Assembly: GCA_012729475.1 (NCBI GenBank)
Contig: JAAYDB010000093.1
Location: forward strand, 1 to 44,788
Direction: 5' to 3'
Source of the DNA: Bacteroidota bacterium
GTDB lineage: Bacteria; Bacteroidota; Bacteroidia; Bacteroidales; VadinHA17
DNA length: 44,788 nt
Position 1 is the first letter of the stretch. Every line of letters begins with the position of its first letter. A model generated the notes under the pieces. It was not told the DNA's origin and made no database searches. It worked only from the letters and a program-made list of their open reading frames with translations. Positions 1-9,094 of the stretch are shown one piece after another. A program made the translations under genes and the position numbers.

Positions 1-66
1 ACTCTTCCTGCAGGCCTCCACGTGAGCGAACATCTCAGCCTGGGTGTGTCGTTGGATTTTTCTCAT
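1..66 (-). CDS. Partial N-terminus of an IS66 TnpA-like accessory protein (runs off window)
   Basis: On the minus strand an ATG at 66 opens a frame that continues to the window edge, giving 22 residues (MRKIQRHTQAEMFAHVEACR, then KS). The style, a short basic start followed by 'EMFxxVExxxxS', resembles the small IS66-family accessory protein TnpA of Bacteroidota, which normally continues into a helix-turn-helix with a 'GxSQxxFC' motif. That part lies outside the window, so the call rests on 22 residues and is weak. A hairpin-forming inverted repeat (76-115) lies just upstream of the start, where the end of an insertion element would be expected. It could instead be an unrelated small gene. 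Confidence 0.35.
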   Translation of the reverse strand, partial: MRKIQRHTQAEMFAHVEACRKS

Positions 67-75
67 GATCCAAAG

Positions 76-115
76 CTACGAACTAAGCTGCCATCAAAAA
101 AGATGGAGTTCGTAG
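76..115. repeat. Inverted repeat with nested hairpin near a putative element end
   Basis: The 9-base arms CTACGAACT (76-84) and AGTTCGTAG (107-115) are perfect inverted copies. Inside them CCATC and GATGG form a second 5-bp stem around six A residues. A separate 8-base pair, AGGCCTCC (12-19) and GGAGGCCT (129-136), flanks the whole. It may be the subterminal structure of an insertion element or a stem-loop in its leader. No target-site duplication can be tested because the other end is outside the window. Confidence 0.4.
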
Positions 116-241
116 GACGGATACTTTTGGAGGCCTAAAAACCGCACAAAACAGGAAAAAGCACTTGAAATACTGAATGATACTCAAACATACAATAATA
201 CACTTGGAAACAGGCAGAAGGCAATGGTCGCAATTGACTGA
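116..241 (+). pseudogene. C-terminal remnant of an unidentified protein
   Basis: After a stop at 113-115 an open frame runs to a TGA at 239-241 and encodes about 41 residues with protein-like composition. It contains KALEILNDTQTYNNTLGNRQ and ends in AMVAID. It has no usable start codon near its beginning, and its upstream border coincides with the inverted repeat beside the putative transposase gene. It is best read as the tail of a gene cut by an insertion. The family is not recognised. Confidence 0.35.
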
Positions 242-247
242 CCGGTA

Positions 248-679
248 TCAGCCAATCTTGTTTCCGGTGAGGATATATTCATACATTATAGCCATATCTT
301 TATCATCAGCTTCTTCATAAGATATTATCAGGGTGCTGCCGTTTATAGTAACTTCACATTGCAGATCAGATTCAAATTCCGTTAGATTGCTGATTACAAG
401 GATGGAATCATTTAATGTCCATGTGAAGCTATGTGATTCACTGTCTTTGTAATATGAACCTGAGCCTCCATCTTCAAAGCGAAAAATGATTTTATTCTTC
501 TCCAGATATTCCGTGTGAGATTCTTTCCTGACCCCTTCCTTGTATATATCTACAGTTAATTCCTGTATTTCCCATTCTCCTGTTAAGGCATTGATCAGGG
601 GACTGTCTTTTTCACAGGATGTTATTGTCATTAGTATAATTAATGACAGGGTAACAGGTATAATATTAAGTTTTTTCAT
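248..679 (-). CDS. Lipoprotein with a probable lipocalin-like domain
   Basis: A 143-residue protein. The first 22 residues form an SPII signal peptide (basic MKK start, hydrophobic core, lipobox ending ITSC at Cys22), so it is a predicted membrane-anchored lipoprotein. After the linker, 'LTGEWEIQELTVDIY' begins a small beta-rich domain of the kind found in Bacteroidota lipocalin-like lipoproteins, which typically start with a 'GxW' strand. The remaining sequence alternates strands with polar turns, as expected for a small barrel. The ligand is unknown. It is transcribed divergently from the methyltransferase at 770, with about 90 bp between them. The lipoprotein call is firm; the domain call is inference from the GEWEI start and size. 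Confidence 0.75.
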   Translation of the reverse strand: MKKLNIIPVTLSLIILMTITSCEKDSPLINALTGEWEIQELTVDIYKEGVRKESHTEYLEKNKIIFRFEDGGSGSYYKDSESHSFTWTLNDSILVISNLTEFESDLQCEVTINGSTLIISYEEADDKDMAIMYEYILTGNKIG

Positions 680-769
680 TAATATTATAGTTGATTGCCA
701 TTGTTATAATTAACTTTTGCAAAATAGCAAAATATAAATGTCAGGTCAAATAACTACTTTTACCCATTT

Positions 770-1924
770 ATGGAAACATTCGTAGCAAAGACCTTATACG
801 GGCTTGAAAATGTCCTTGCTCTGGAATTGAGGGAGTTAGGAGCTTCTGACGTACGACCTTCGAACAGGGCGGTATATTTTGCCGGGAACAGAGAGGTGAT
901 GTACAGGGTAAATTATTGTGCCAGAACAGCTGTATCTGTTTTACTTCCTGTAGCTACTTTCTCTATCGGATCAAAAGATGACCTCTATCACGGTGCTTTA
1001 CGTGTACGCTGGTCAGATTTTTTAGACTCCGGTATGACTTTTTCCATTGTACCGGTTGTCAATTCAAAACTTTTCGGACATACCGCATTTCCCGCCCTTG
1101 TCCTGAAAGATGCAATAGCAGATTATTTCAGGAAAAAAACAGGAAAAAGACCGGATGTGGATACTCACAACCCTGATGTTCTGATTAATCTTCATATCAG
1201 CAATTCAAAAGTAAATATCTCACTAGATTCTTCTGCAACCCCGTTATTTCAGCGCGGTTACAGAGTGGAGCAGGGGAAGGCACCCATGAATGAAGTCCTG
1301 GCAGCAGGAATACTTATGCTCGCAGAATGGAATGCTTCCGTCGATCTTATTGATCCAATGTGTGGTTCAGGTACACTGATCACTGAAGCCGGATTAATAG
1401 CAAAGAAAATACCTCCGGGTTTTTTCCGGAGTTCTTTCGGTTTTACAAGATGGAAAGATTTTGATAAGGATATTTTTATAAAGGTTAAGGATGAATCGGA
1501 TAACAAAATAAAACCATCATCTATACATATCTATGGAAGCGATATATCGAAAACTGCAGTCAGAATAGCAGCAGCCAACCTTAAAAGTGCAGGTCTGAGT
1601 GATATTGTGTCTCTTAATGTTGCAGATTTTAAGGATGTTAGACCTCCGGGCATTCAGGGGTGTCTTGTTTCTAACCCTCCGTACGGAAAGAGGATAAGCC
1701 CCCCGGAAATACACAGCCTTTACAATATGATCGGTTCTACACTGAAACATAATTTCTCCGGTTATAAGGCATGGATCATTACCTACGGTAAAGAATTCAT
1801 CAATAATATCGGTCTTAAACCCTGCGCAAAATATGTACTCTTTAACGGTTCTTTGCAATGTATTCTGGCAGGATTCGAATTATATGAAGGAACTAAGAAA
1901 AACCTGTCTGACAGGCGGTCATAG
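770..1924 (+). CDS. THUMP-domain 23S rRNA guanine-N2 methyltransferase (RlmL-type, COG0116)
   Basis: A 384-residue class I SAM-dependent RNA methyltransferase. Residues 1-155 form the N-terminal ferredoxin-like and THUMP RNA-binding region. The catalytic Rossmann domain follows, with the SAM-binding loop DPMCGSGT (195-202), an acidic motif at GSDIS (256-260) and the N6/N2-methyltransferase motif NPPYGKR (302-308). This combination defines the RlmL/YpsC group, which methylates guanine N2 in large-subunit rRNA (G2445 in E. coli). It is shorter than E. coli RlmKL because it lacks the C-terminal RlmK half, which is usual outside gammaproteobacteria. The start at 770 gives the family's 'METFVAKTLYGLE' opening. 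The exact target base in this organism is not shown by sequence. Confidence 0.92.
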   Translation: METFVAKTLYGLENVLALELRELGASDVRPSNRAVYFAGNREVMYRVNYCARTAVSVLLPVATFSIGSKDDLYHGALRVRWSDFLDSGMTFSIVPVVNSKLFGHTAFPALVLKDAIADYFRKKTGKRPDVDTHNPDVLINLHISNSKVNISLDSSATPLFQRGYRVEQGKAPMNEVLAAGILMLAEWNASVDLIDPMCGSGTLITEAGLIAKKIPPGFFRSSFGFTRWKDFDKDIFIKVKDESDNKIKPSSIHIYGSDISKTAVRIAAANLKSAGLSDIVSLNVADFKDVRPPGIQGCLVSNPPYGKRISPPEIHSLYNMIGSTLKHNFSGYKAWIITYGKEFINNIGLKPCAKYVLFNGSLQCILAGFELYEGTKKNLSDRRS

Positions 1925-2010
1925 CATTTTTGGTGTTTGTCATAATAATACTGCTGATTCATCAAAAAAACCACCCTTTTAGGATAAACCTATATGCAGA
2001 AAAGTTATAA

Positions 2011-2040
2011 TTTGGTAACTTCACATTTTTATTATATTTG
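2011..2040 (+). promoter_or_regulatory. Bacteroidota-type promoter of siaB-siaC
   Basis: TTTG at 2011-2014, an 18-bp spacer and TATATTTG at 2033-2040 closely match the Bacteroidota primary sigma factor consensus (TTTG, about 19 bp, TAnnTTTG). Transcription would start near 2047, about 30 bases before the siaB ATG at 2077. Confidence 0.7.
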
Positions 2041-2076
2041 TTTTGTAATAGAATCCATACCCAAAAAAAAGCTTAA

Positions 2077-2634
2077 ATGGGCTTTAATATAGAGAGTTAT
2101 TTACCAGACCAGTCGAATAATAATGTTATTCTTTTTTATAAGGGTAACGTGGATTCGGATGTCATTAATCAGATACTTGATAAAGTTGAAGATAAGATGA
2201 TAATGGTAAATGATCAGTCAAAACTCCGTAAAAAAGTTTATAACGTACTTGTCGAAACCCTCCAGAATCTGTATCATCACGTTGATAAGGTGCCGGAAGA
2301 TTATGAAGACCAGATGTCTGATAAGTTTGGTATCCTGCTTGTAACAAAAATTGATAACGGATACAAAATAACTACAGGAAATTTTGTCAAATCAATTAAT
2401 GTCGATAAGCTCAAGGAGAAGATTAATAAAATAAATAAATCCAGTCACGAAGAAATTAAAGAACTTTACAAATTTATATTGAATCATCAGAGGATATCCG
2501 CAAAAGGTGGCGGTGGTCTTGGCCTTGTTGATATAGCCAGAAAAACAGGAAATAAACTTCATTATTCTTTCAAAGAATATGATGACCGTTATTCCTTTTT
2601 TTTCCTGGATGTTTTAGTAAATAAGGATAATTAA
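2077..2634 (+). CDS. SiaB family protein kinase (DUF6272)
   Basis: A 185-residue cytosolic protein of the SiaB family, GHKL-type kinases that in Pseudomonas aeruginosa phosphorylate SiaC on a threonine. The N-box region is visible at residues 60-64 (ETLQN), with a glycine-rich ATP-lid/G-box at 144-150 (GGGGLGL). No sensor, HAMP or receiver domain is present, so it is a bare kinase domain. The next gene, 36 bp downstream, is the DUF1987 substrate SiaC. The genes for SiaA (PP2C phosphatase) and SiaD (diguanylate cyclase) are not next to it. A near-consensus promoter lies at 2011-2040. Family assignment is strong; the input signal and output partner are unknown here. Confidence 0.85.
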   Translation: MGFNIESYLPDQSNNNVILFYKGNVDSDVINQILDKVEDKMIMVNDQSKLRKKVYNVLVETLQNLYHHVDKVPEDYEDQMSDKFGILLVTKIDNGYKITTGNFVKSINVDKLKEKINKINKSSHEEIKELYKFILNHQRISAKGGGGLGLVDIARKTGNKLHYSFKEYDDRYSFFFLDVLVNKDN

Positions 2635-2670
2635 CCCCCGGAAATCAGATAACCTTAAATTTTATATAAA

Positions 2671-3051
2671 ATGGAACCGATCAATATTGAAGGAACACCC
2701 AAAACACCTACCGTAAGATTTGATGCCAGAGAAGGTGTATTTGAGATCAGAGGACGGTCAATCCCCGAAAATTCAGTAGAGTTTTATAAACCTATTGTTG
2801 ACTGGCTAGATAATTACAAAGAATCTCCTCTTCAAAAGACGGTTGTAAATATCAGACTGGAGTATTTTAATACCAGTTCATCAAAATGTATCCTTGATGT
2901 CTTCAAAAAACTTGAAGCAATACATAAAGCTAAAAATGATGTCGAGGTTAACTGGTATTATGAGGAAGATGATGAAGATATGCTTGAAGCAGGAGAAGAT
3001 TATGAATCCATTATCAGAGTGCCTTTTAAAATGGTAGAGATAGTAGAATAA
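2671..3051 (+). CDS. SiaC family regulatory phosphoprotein (DUF1987)
   Basis: A 126-residue protein of the SiaC/DUF1987 family. The opening 'IEGTPKTPTVRFD' and the central 'LEYFNTSSSK' match the family. The threonine of FNTSSSK is Thr68, the same number as the threonine that SiaB phosphorylates in P. aeruginosa SiaC. In that organism unphosphorylated SiaC binds and activates the diguanylate cyclase SiaD. The acidic stretch EEDDEDMLEAGEDYE (about 97-111) is a visible oddity. It is co-transcribed with the SiaB kinase gene and ends before a strong terminator (3084-3124). What this SiaC controls is unknown, since no SiaD-like cyclase lies in the window. Confidence 0.87.
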   Translation: MEPINIEGTPKTPTVRFDAREGVFEIRGRSIPENSVEFYKPIVDWLDNYKESPLQKTVVNIRLEYFNTSSSKCILDVFKKLEAIHKAKNDVEVNWYYEEDDEDMLEAGEDYESIIRVPFKMVEIVE

Positions 3052-3083
3052 CTGTTTTCAGATTTTTACAGATCGGTTATCAG

Positions 3084-3124
3084 GATAAGAAAAAGGGTGT
3101 CTTTGAAGGCACCTTTTTCTTATC
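3084..3124 (+). terminator. Intrinsic terminator after siaC, probably bidirectional
   Basis: GATAAGAAAAAGG pairs with CCTTTTTCTTATC around a short inner stem and loop (GTGTCTTTGAAGGCAC, one bulged G). The A-rich left arm and T-rich right arm allow it to work in both directions, serving siaC and the convergent transporter gene ending at 3213. Confidence 0.8.
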
Positions 3125-3212
3125 TGCTAAACATTGTAACATAATTGCTGATGATCCGGTAAGCCCTCTGCCTCATCAATGGTGTTTAAAACATGACAGT
3201 CAGATAAGGAAT

Positions 3213-6200
3213 TCAACCATTATCTGTTTTATAATCTATTTCAGCCTGGCGGTTCTTTTTTCTGAATAAGCGTTCTCCCGAATCAAGTAATTTTTTAAGA
3301 AGTCTGAAATACAATGCTATATATAGCACAAAGGACATAAGCCATAATACTATGATGTTAACATAGAAGGTGTCTGCTTTATAGCCAAAGAACATTTTTA
3401 CAGGAGAATAAAAATGTGCCTTTATAAATGGATATGCGGGATCCATAAATACCGGATCAAGCTTTTGTATCAATTCTCCTCTGAATTCAAGAATTTTGAC
3501 CGTTTCATTTTTATTTGTTACAAACTCCTCCAGAGATTCATTGGAGTGGTCATCCCTTAATTTTAAAAATGCCTTATTGTCAATATTTTGCAGAGATGTT
3601 ATAAGCGCATCTTTTTTGTTCTTTGCGTTGTTCGAATAAGCAACATAATATTTTCTTATGTACTCCAGCCAATCGAGAGCTTCTTCCACCGTTTCATCTG
3701 TTACATATTCAGGCGTCAGCCCCTCAGTATTTTCGAACAGGAGTGCAGGATTAACCTTAGCCAGTTTCCGGAATTCATTATATGCAACTAACAGATTGTT
3801 ATTAAAATTTTCGCTTCTTGTGTTATCTGCCAGATCATTCTTAACATTCTCCAGATTTCCCTTAACCTCAATATACCAGTAGTCTTTCCGGTATTTTGCC
3901 TTGCTCATTGCCTCATCATAAATGTATAATTGCTTTTCATACTGATTATCTTTAAACTGTTTAACAGCAAGAGCCTCGTAACCCCATCTGGCTGAAATAA
4001 ATTCACCATATAATGGTATGGATGCAGGTGAAGACAGTTTGGGATTGAGTTTTTCAAATTTAACCATCACCCCACTGAGGATTATTTGCGGTATAACCAG
4101 AAAAGGGATGAGTATATATATTGTCACTACAGCTTTGAAACTGTCCGAAATCAGCAATCCCATAAGATTGGCTCCTGCCCAGCAAGAAAACAGAACAAGC
4201 CAGTACTCAAAAAACATACCTTTTATTCCTGTGATGGCATTACCAATCAGAACAAAAGTAAAAGCCTGGATTGCAGAAATACCAAGTTGGACAAATATTT
4301 TGGATATGAGATAACTGTTCCAGCTGAGATTCAGAAAGGCCTCTCTTTTCAGTATCTTCCTGTCTTTAATGATTTCTTCTGCACTTACTGTTAAGCCCAT
4401 AAATATTGCTATTATCACCGACATGAAGATATATATGGGAAGATTGCTGTTTTCATACAGTGTGTAAGTGGGATTAACAGAACTTTCATCGAAATATCTT
4501 ATCAGAAATGATAAAGCTGCCGCCAGAACTGGAGCTTCCAGTAGTGTTATCATAAGATATTGAATATCTGATATCTTGGACAGAATATCCCTTTTGATAA
4601 AGACGCTGATCTGCTTAAGTGGACCCGGAGTCTTGAAATTTATATCCGGCAGCGTTTTTTCAGGTTCTATAATATCTTCCTTTTTCTCTGATTTGTAGAG
4701 ACTACTCCAGTCAGAAGGAGACAATCGCCTGGTGTCGGTAGGATGCCCGCTCTCAGTAAAAACACGGGCCTCTACAATATTGAAAATCTGTTCGGGATTG
4801 ACATTGCCACAAACGTAACATTCACTTTCGTTGTAATTGGCCTGCCCAATCTTCTTTTTAAAGTATTCAATAGATTCGATCGGATTACCGTTATAAATAA
4901 GGTACCCTCCGGTGTCCAGGAAAATAAGCTTATCGAACATCTTAAATATATCAGAAGATGGTTGATGGATGACAATGAAAAGAAGCTTGCCTTTACGTGT
5001 AAGTTCCTTAAGAAGGTCGAGTATATTCTCAGAATCACGCGATGATAATCCGGAAGTTGGTTCGTCAAGAAACATAATTGCCGGCTCACGTATCAATTCA
5101 AGAGATATATTCAGTCTCTTTCTCTGTCCACCGCTAATATTCTTATTCAATGGACTGCCGACTTTCATATCACGTATTTCATATAAACCGAGATTCTTCA
5201 GGATAATGTCTACTTTTTCTTTGATTTCATTATCAGAGAGGTCATCAAAACAGAGCTTGGAATTATAATAGAGGTTTTCAAATACAGTCAATTCTTCTAT
5301 TAAGAGGTCATCCTGCGACACATAACCTATCAGACCCTTTAGTTCATCTTTCTTGTTGTGAATACTAACACCATTGATCAGTACCTCTCCGTCGTTTGGT
5401 GGGTTGGTCCCGTTCAGAACACTTAAAAGTGTTGATTTCCCTGCACCGCTTGCCCCCATAATACCAACCATTCTGCCCGATTCTGCCTTGAAACTCATGT
5501 GATGAATACCTACTTGTCCCGATTTAAATCTGTATTCAATATTGTTTACCTCATAAACAACTCTTGAAGATTTAAAGACTTCTTTGAGGAACTGCATCGT
5601 TACATCCCAGAAATAGACAGGCTTGATCTTATAACCTTTTATTGACGATCCCGGACTGAAAGGGTATACCTTATCTTCCTGAAGAAGCTGACCTTTCATC
5701 GATAGCTCCCCCGACCCGGCATAACGGAGATAATAGAGCCTTACTGACGGTAAAAAAAGGATCCATATTTGTCCTTTGAGGTTTTCTTTGTATATGTGCC
5801 TGGCTTCCTTTAGATATGAATTCTTCTCTCCGTTGATAAGCAGGAAGTTATGATGATCTGGAAAATCTCTGAAAGGACTTAAAACAAACTTTTCGATTGA
5901 ATGGAATTCTTCTTCTGTGATATTAAGGCCTTCTGCAAGTGTACTGATAAAACCAAGTTCCAGCTTACTTATCTCATCATCTCCCGATTTGCAAAACTCA
6001 AGAGCTTGTATCACAGCAACTATTCTTTGTTCCTGATCAAGTTGTCCCTGTTCATTGATCTCATTACACAGTTTCCTTATCCTGATGGCTATAGCTCCTT
6101 CACGGCGTTCTGTACTGCTCTTTTCAAGCTTCTTCCTGGCTTCATTGTAGGCCATGTCATATTTTGAAAGATACTTGTTCGTCAACTCCTGATTCAGAAG

Positions 6201-6308
6201 CCTCTTCAGAAATGCCTCAACAATACCTCTTCTCTCCAGATCATTCGCATGAGGCTTTGCTATTATGGCAAAGAGTTGTATCAGAGTCTCAAGTATCTTT
6301 TCACTCAT
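3213..6308 (-). CDS. ABCG-type ABC transporter, fused ATPase and permease with N-terminal TerB-like region
   Basis: Residue numbers count from the longest start (6398, 1061 aa). Residues 31-200 are helical and acidic and resemble the TerB-like domain seen before such transporters. The ATPase follows, with Walker A GASGAGKST (315-323), signature ISGGQ (421-425), Walker B IMFLDEPTSG (441-450) and the switch histidine in VIHQPSSD (His478). This ATPase-first order and 'DEPTSGLSS' are typical of ABCG/White-type transporters. After a linker containing CYVCGN (527-532), membrane segments begin near 615 and continue to the C-terminus, interrupted by a soluble region of about 200 residues (820-1010). 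I prefer the start at 6308 (MSEKILETLIQLFAIIAKP), because a -7 box (6360-6367) lies inside the longer version. The substrate is unknown. Confidence 0.88.
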   Translation of the reverse strand: MSEKILETLIQLFAIIAKPHANDLERRGIVEAFLKRLLNQELTNKYLSKYDMAYNEARKKLEKSSTERREGAIAIRIRKLCNEINEQGQLDQEQRIVAVIQALEFCKSGDDEISKLELGFISTLAEGLNITEEEFHSIEKFVLSPFRDFPDHHNFLLINGEKNSYLKEARHIYKENLKGQIWILFLPSVRLYYLRYAGSGELSMKGQLLQEDKVYPFSPGSSIKGYKIKPVYFWDVTMQFLKEVFKSSRVVYEVNNIEYRFKSGQVGIHHMSFKAESGRMVGIMGASGAGKSTLLSVLNGTNPPNDGEVLINGVSIHNKKDELKGLIGYVSQDDLLIEELTVFENLYYNSKLCFDDLSDNEIKEKVDIILKNLGLYEIRDMKVGSPLNKNISGGQRKRLNISLELIREPAIMFLDEPTSGLSSRDSENILDLLKELTRKGKLLFIVIHQPSSDIFKMFDKLIFLDTGGYLIYNGNPIESIEYFKKKIGQANYNESECYVCGNVNPEQIFNIVEARVFTESGHPTDTRRLSPSDWSSLYKSEKKEDIIEPEKTLPDINFKTPGPLKQISVFIKRDILSKISDIQYLMITLLEAPVLAAALSFLIRYFDESSVNPTYTLYENSNLPIYIFMSVIIAIFMGLTVSAEEIIKDRKILKREAFLNLSWNSYLISKIFVQLGISAIQAFTFVLIGNAITGIKGMFFEYWLVLFSCWAGANLMGLLISDSFKAVVTIYILIPFLVIPQIILSGVMVKFEKLNPKLSSPASIPLYGEFISARWGYEALAVKQFKDNQYEKQLYIYDEAMSKAKYRKDYWYIEVKGNLENVKNDLADNTRSENFNNNLLVAYNEFRKLAKVNPALLFENTEGLTPEYVTDETVEEALDWLEYIRKYYVAYSNNAKNKKDALITSLQNIDNKAFLKLRDDHSNESLEEFVTNKNETVKILEFRGELIQKLDPVFMDPAYPFIKAHFYSPVKMFFGYKADTFYVNIIVLWLMSFVLYIALYFRLLKKLLDSGERLFRKKNRQAEIDYKTDNG

Positions 6309-6359
6309 TTGTCGTCTGAATTTATTTCGATATGAAGGTATAAAATAAATACTTTGATG

Positions 6360-6367
6360 CAAATTTA
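6360..6367 (-). promoter_or_regulatory. Candidate -7 box for the ABCG-type transporter gene
   Basis: On the minus strand TAAATTTG matches TAnnTTTG exactly. Transcription starting about 7 bases downstream would exclude the ATG at 6398 and support the ATG at 6308. No clear -33 element is seen. Confidence 0.4.
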
Positions 6368-6501
6368 TTGCAGCAACTGCACTCATCTGCGGTTTCATTA
6401 CTTGTCAGTTTGGCATGATCAATACCCGGTAATATGCCAATTCGTCTTTATCAGCCTGTTGGCAGATATTTTGATATCACTAAACAAAAATATGTAATAC
6501 T

Positions 6502-9087
6502 ATGAATCTGAATAATTTCACACTTAAAGCCCAGGAATCATTCCAACAGGCATCGAATATAGCAGAATCAAAAGGACAACAGGCTTTGGAATGTGCTCAT
6601 TTGCTGAGAGGAATTATCAGCGAGGCAGAAGGTATATGCGAATTTATTTTTGGGAAAATGGGGGTTTCAATACAACCACTGATACGCGATCTGGAAAAAC
6701 TAATATCTTCTTATCCGAAAGTCACCGGGGCAGAAACCTATATCTCACCCTCAGTCTCTGAGGCAGTAAGAAAAGCAAATAAGTATGCTTCAGAAATGAA
6801 AGATAAATTCATTACAACAGAACATCTTATTCTGGGAATATTTGACACCACTAATGATGTGTCTCATGTACTTAAAGATCATGGCGTTACGCTTAAGGCC
6901 CTGAAGGCTGCCATAGAAGAGTTGCGTAAAGGCGCAACTGTCGATAGTCAGACGGCAGATGATACTTTCAATTCACTTAACAGATATGCTATAAACCTTA
7001 ATGAAAGAGCACATTCCGGAAAACTGGATCCCGTTGTGGGAAGAGATGAAGAAATCAGAAGAATACTTCAGATACTGGAACGCCGTACAAAAAATAATCC
7101 TTTGATGATTGGTGAACCAGGCGTGGGAAAAACAGCTATAGCTGAAGGTATTGCACACAGGATAGTGAGAGGAGACGTGCCTGAGGATCTAAAATCAAAA
7201 ATTATATATTCTCTCGACATGGGAGCTCTTATAGCAGGAGCAAAATACCGTGGAGAATATGAAGAGAGACTTAAATCGGTAGTCAACGAGGTTATCAGTG
7301 CAAATGGCAATATAGTGCTTTTTATTGACGAGATACACACTTTGGTTGGTTCAGGGAAAACAGACGGGGCAATGGATGCGGCCAATATACTGAAACCCCC
7401 GCTGGCCCGGGGAGAATTAAGGGCAATAGGCGCTACAACTCTCAATGAATACCAGAAATATTTCGAGAAAGACAAAGCTCTTGAAAGAAGATTCCAGGTG
7501 GTGATGGTCGATGAACCAGATCGTGATGATACAGTATCAATACTGAGAGGTATCCGTGAAAAATATGAGGCCCATCATAAAGTGATTATAAGAGATGAAG
7601 CTATTATTGCAGCTGTTGACCTGTCAACCAGATATATCACCGACAGGTTCTTGCCTGATAAGGCCATTGATCTCATTGATGAAGCAGCTGCACGACTAAG
7701 ACTGGAAATGAATTCCGTTCCGGAAGAAATAGATGAGACAGAGAGGATTATCACCCGGCTTGAAATAGAAAAAGAAGCTGTCAGACGTGATGGAGATAAC
7801 GAGAAAGAGGAATGTATAGCCCGTGAATTGAGTGAATTACAGTCTAAAAGAAGTGAACTTAAAGCAGCCTGGGCTTCCGAAAAGGAAATGATAGAAAACG
7901 TACAGATAAAGAAGGAAGAAGTTGATTCTCTTCGCTTCGAAGCCGAACAGGCCGAACGATCAGGTGATTACGGAAAAGTGGCGGAAATTCGCTACGGTAA
8001 GATAATACAACTTGAAAATGAAATAAATGATCTCAAGGAAAAAATTGAAAAGAAAAGATCCGGCGGCTCTCTCATCCGTGAAGAAGTTAAGTCGGAAGAT
8101 ATAGCAGAGATAGTCTCAAAATGGACAGGCATACCTGTCTCGCGTATGCTGGAAAGTGAAAAAGAAAAACTATTGCGTCTGGAGAGCGAATTACATAAAA
8201 GAGTAGTGGGACAGGATGAAGCAATAAACGTCGTGGCAGATGCTGTCAGACGATCAAGAGCCGGCTTGCAGGACCAGAAAAGACCCGTAGGATCATTTAT
8301 ATTTATTGGAACCACAGGTGTGGGAAAAACCGAACTGGCAAGAGCTCTCGCGGAATTCCTCTTTAATGACGAAAACCTTATGACAAGGATCGATATGTCG
8401 GAATATCAGGAACGACATTCAGTATCGAGACTGATCGGAGCACCTCCCGGATATGTCGGTTATGAAGAGGGAGGTCAACTAACCGAAGCTGTAAGACATA
8501 AACCTTATTCTGTAGTACTTCTCGACGAAATAGAAAAAGCTCACCCCGACTTGTTTAACCTTCTCCTTCAGGTTCTCGATGAAGGAAGACTGACTGATAA
8601 TAAGGGTCGTACAGTGAACTTCAGAAATGTCATTATAATAATGACTTCCAATCTGGGATCTGAAATAATCAGAGACAGAATGGAAAAATGGAATAATCAA
8701 ATGCCTGAAGAGGAAGAAGAAAAATTGCGCAAAGAGATATTCTCACTTCTGAGACATTCTTTACGTCCTGAATTTCTTAATCGCGTCGATGAAATAGTCA
8801 TGTTCAAACCTCTTATATTCGAACAAATAATAGAAATAGTGGGAATACAACTTAAAAATGTGAAAAATTTGCTGCAGAATAATAATATTGATCTGGAAAT
8901 CACTGACGAAGCTATGTTATGGCTGGCTGAAAAAGGCTACGACCCTCAGTCAGGTGCTAGGCCTGTGAAAAGGATCATTCAGAAAGAAATAATTAGTGAA
9001 TTATCCAGAGAGATTATTGCCGGAAACATCCACAGAGACTCCAGTGTTAAGGTGTCTGTGAAAAACAATAAACTTGTCTTCAGTTAA
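6502..9087 (+). CDS. clpB: ATP-dependent disaggregase ClpB
   Basis: An 861-residue Hsp100 chaperone of normal ClpB length, which works with DnaK to pull proteins from aggregates in the cytosol. In order: Clp N-domain repeats (1-145), first AAA+ module with Walker A GEPGVGKT (204-211) and Walker B FIDEIHT (274-280), the coiled-coil middle domain (about 405-525) that separates ClpB from ClpA and ClpC, the second AAA+ module with Walker A GTTGVGKT (603-610), and the C-terminal D2-small domain. There is no ClpP-binding IGF/L tripeptide in the usual loop that I can recognise. It is divergent from the transporter at 6308 and ends only 7 bp before the convergent STAS gene. No CIRCE element or clear heat-shock promoter is visible upstream. 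Confidence 0.97.
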   Translation: MNLNNFTLKAQESFQQASNIAESKGQQALECAHLLRGIISEAEGICEFIFGKMGVSIQPLIRDLEKLISSYPKVTGAETYISPSVSEAVRKANKYASEMKDKFITTEHLILGIFDTTNDVSHVLKDHGVTLKALKAAIEELRKGATVDSQTADDTFNSLNRYAINLNERAHSGKLDPVVGRDEEIRRILQILERRTKNNPLMIGEPGVGKTAIAEGIAHRIVRGDVPEDLKSKIIYSLDMGALIAGAKYRGEYEERLKSVVNEVISANGNIVLFIDEIHTLVGSGKTDGAMDAANILKPPLARGELRAIGATTLNEYQKYFEKDKALERRFQVVMVDEPDRDDTVSILRGIREKYEAHHKVIIRDEAIIAAVDLSTRYITDRFLPDKAIDLIDEAAARLRLEMNSVPEEIDETERIITRLEIEKEAVRRDGDNEKEECIARELSELQSKRSELKAAWASEKEMIENVQIKKEEVDSLRFEAEQAERSGDYGKVAEIRYGKIIQLENEINDLKEKIEKKRSGGSLIREEVKSEDIAEIVSKWTGIPVSRMLESEKEKLLRLESELHKRVVGQDEAINVVADAVRRSRAGLQDQKRPVGSFIFIGTTGVGKTELARALAEFLFNDENLMTRIDMSEYQERHSVSRLIGAPPGYVGYEEGGQLTEAVRHKPYSVVLLDEIEKAHPDLFNLLLQVLDEGRLTDNKGRTVNFRNVIIIMTSNLGSEIIRDRMEKWNNQMPEEEEEKLRKEIFSLLRHSLRPEFLNRVDEIVMFKPLIFEQIIEIVGIQLKNVKNLLQNNNIDLEITDEAMLWLAEKGYDPQSGARPVKRIIQKEIISELSREIIAGNIHRDSSVKVSVKNNKLVFS

Positions 9088-9094
9088 AGAATAG

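Noticed and set aside
7068-7475. Minus-strand frame inside clpB
   Set aside because: It is antisense to the first ATPase module of ClpB and has no protein-like features.
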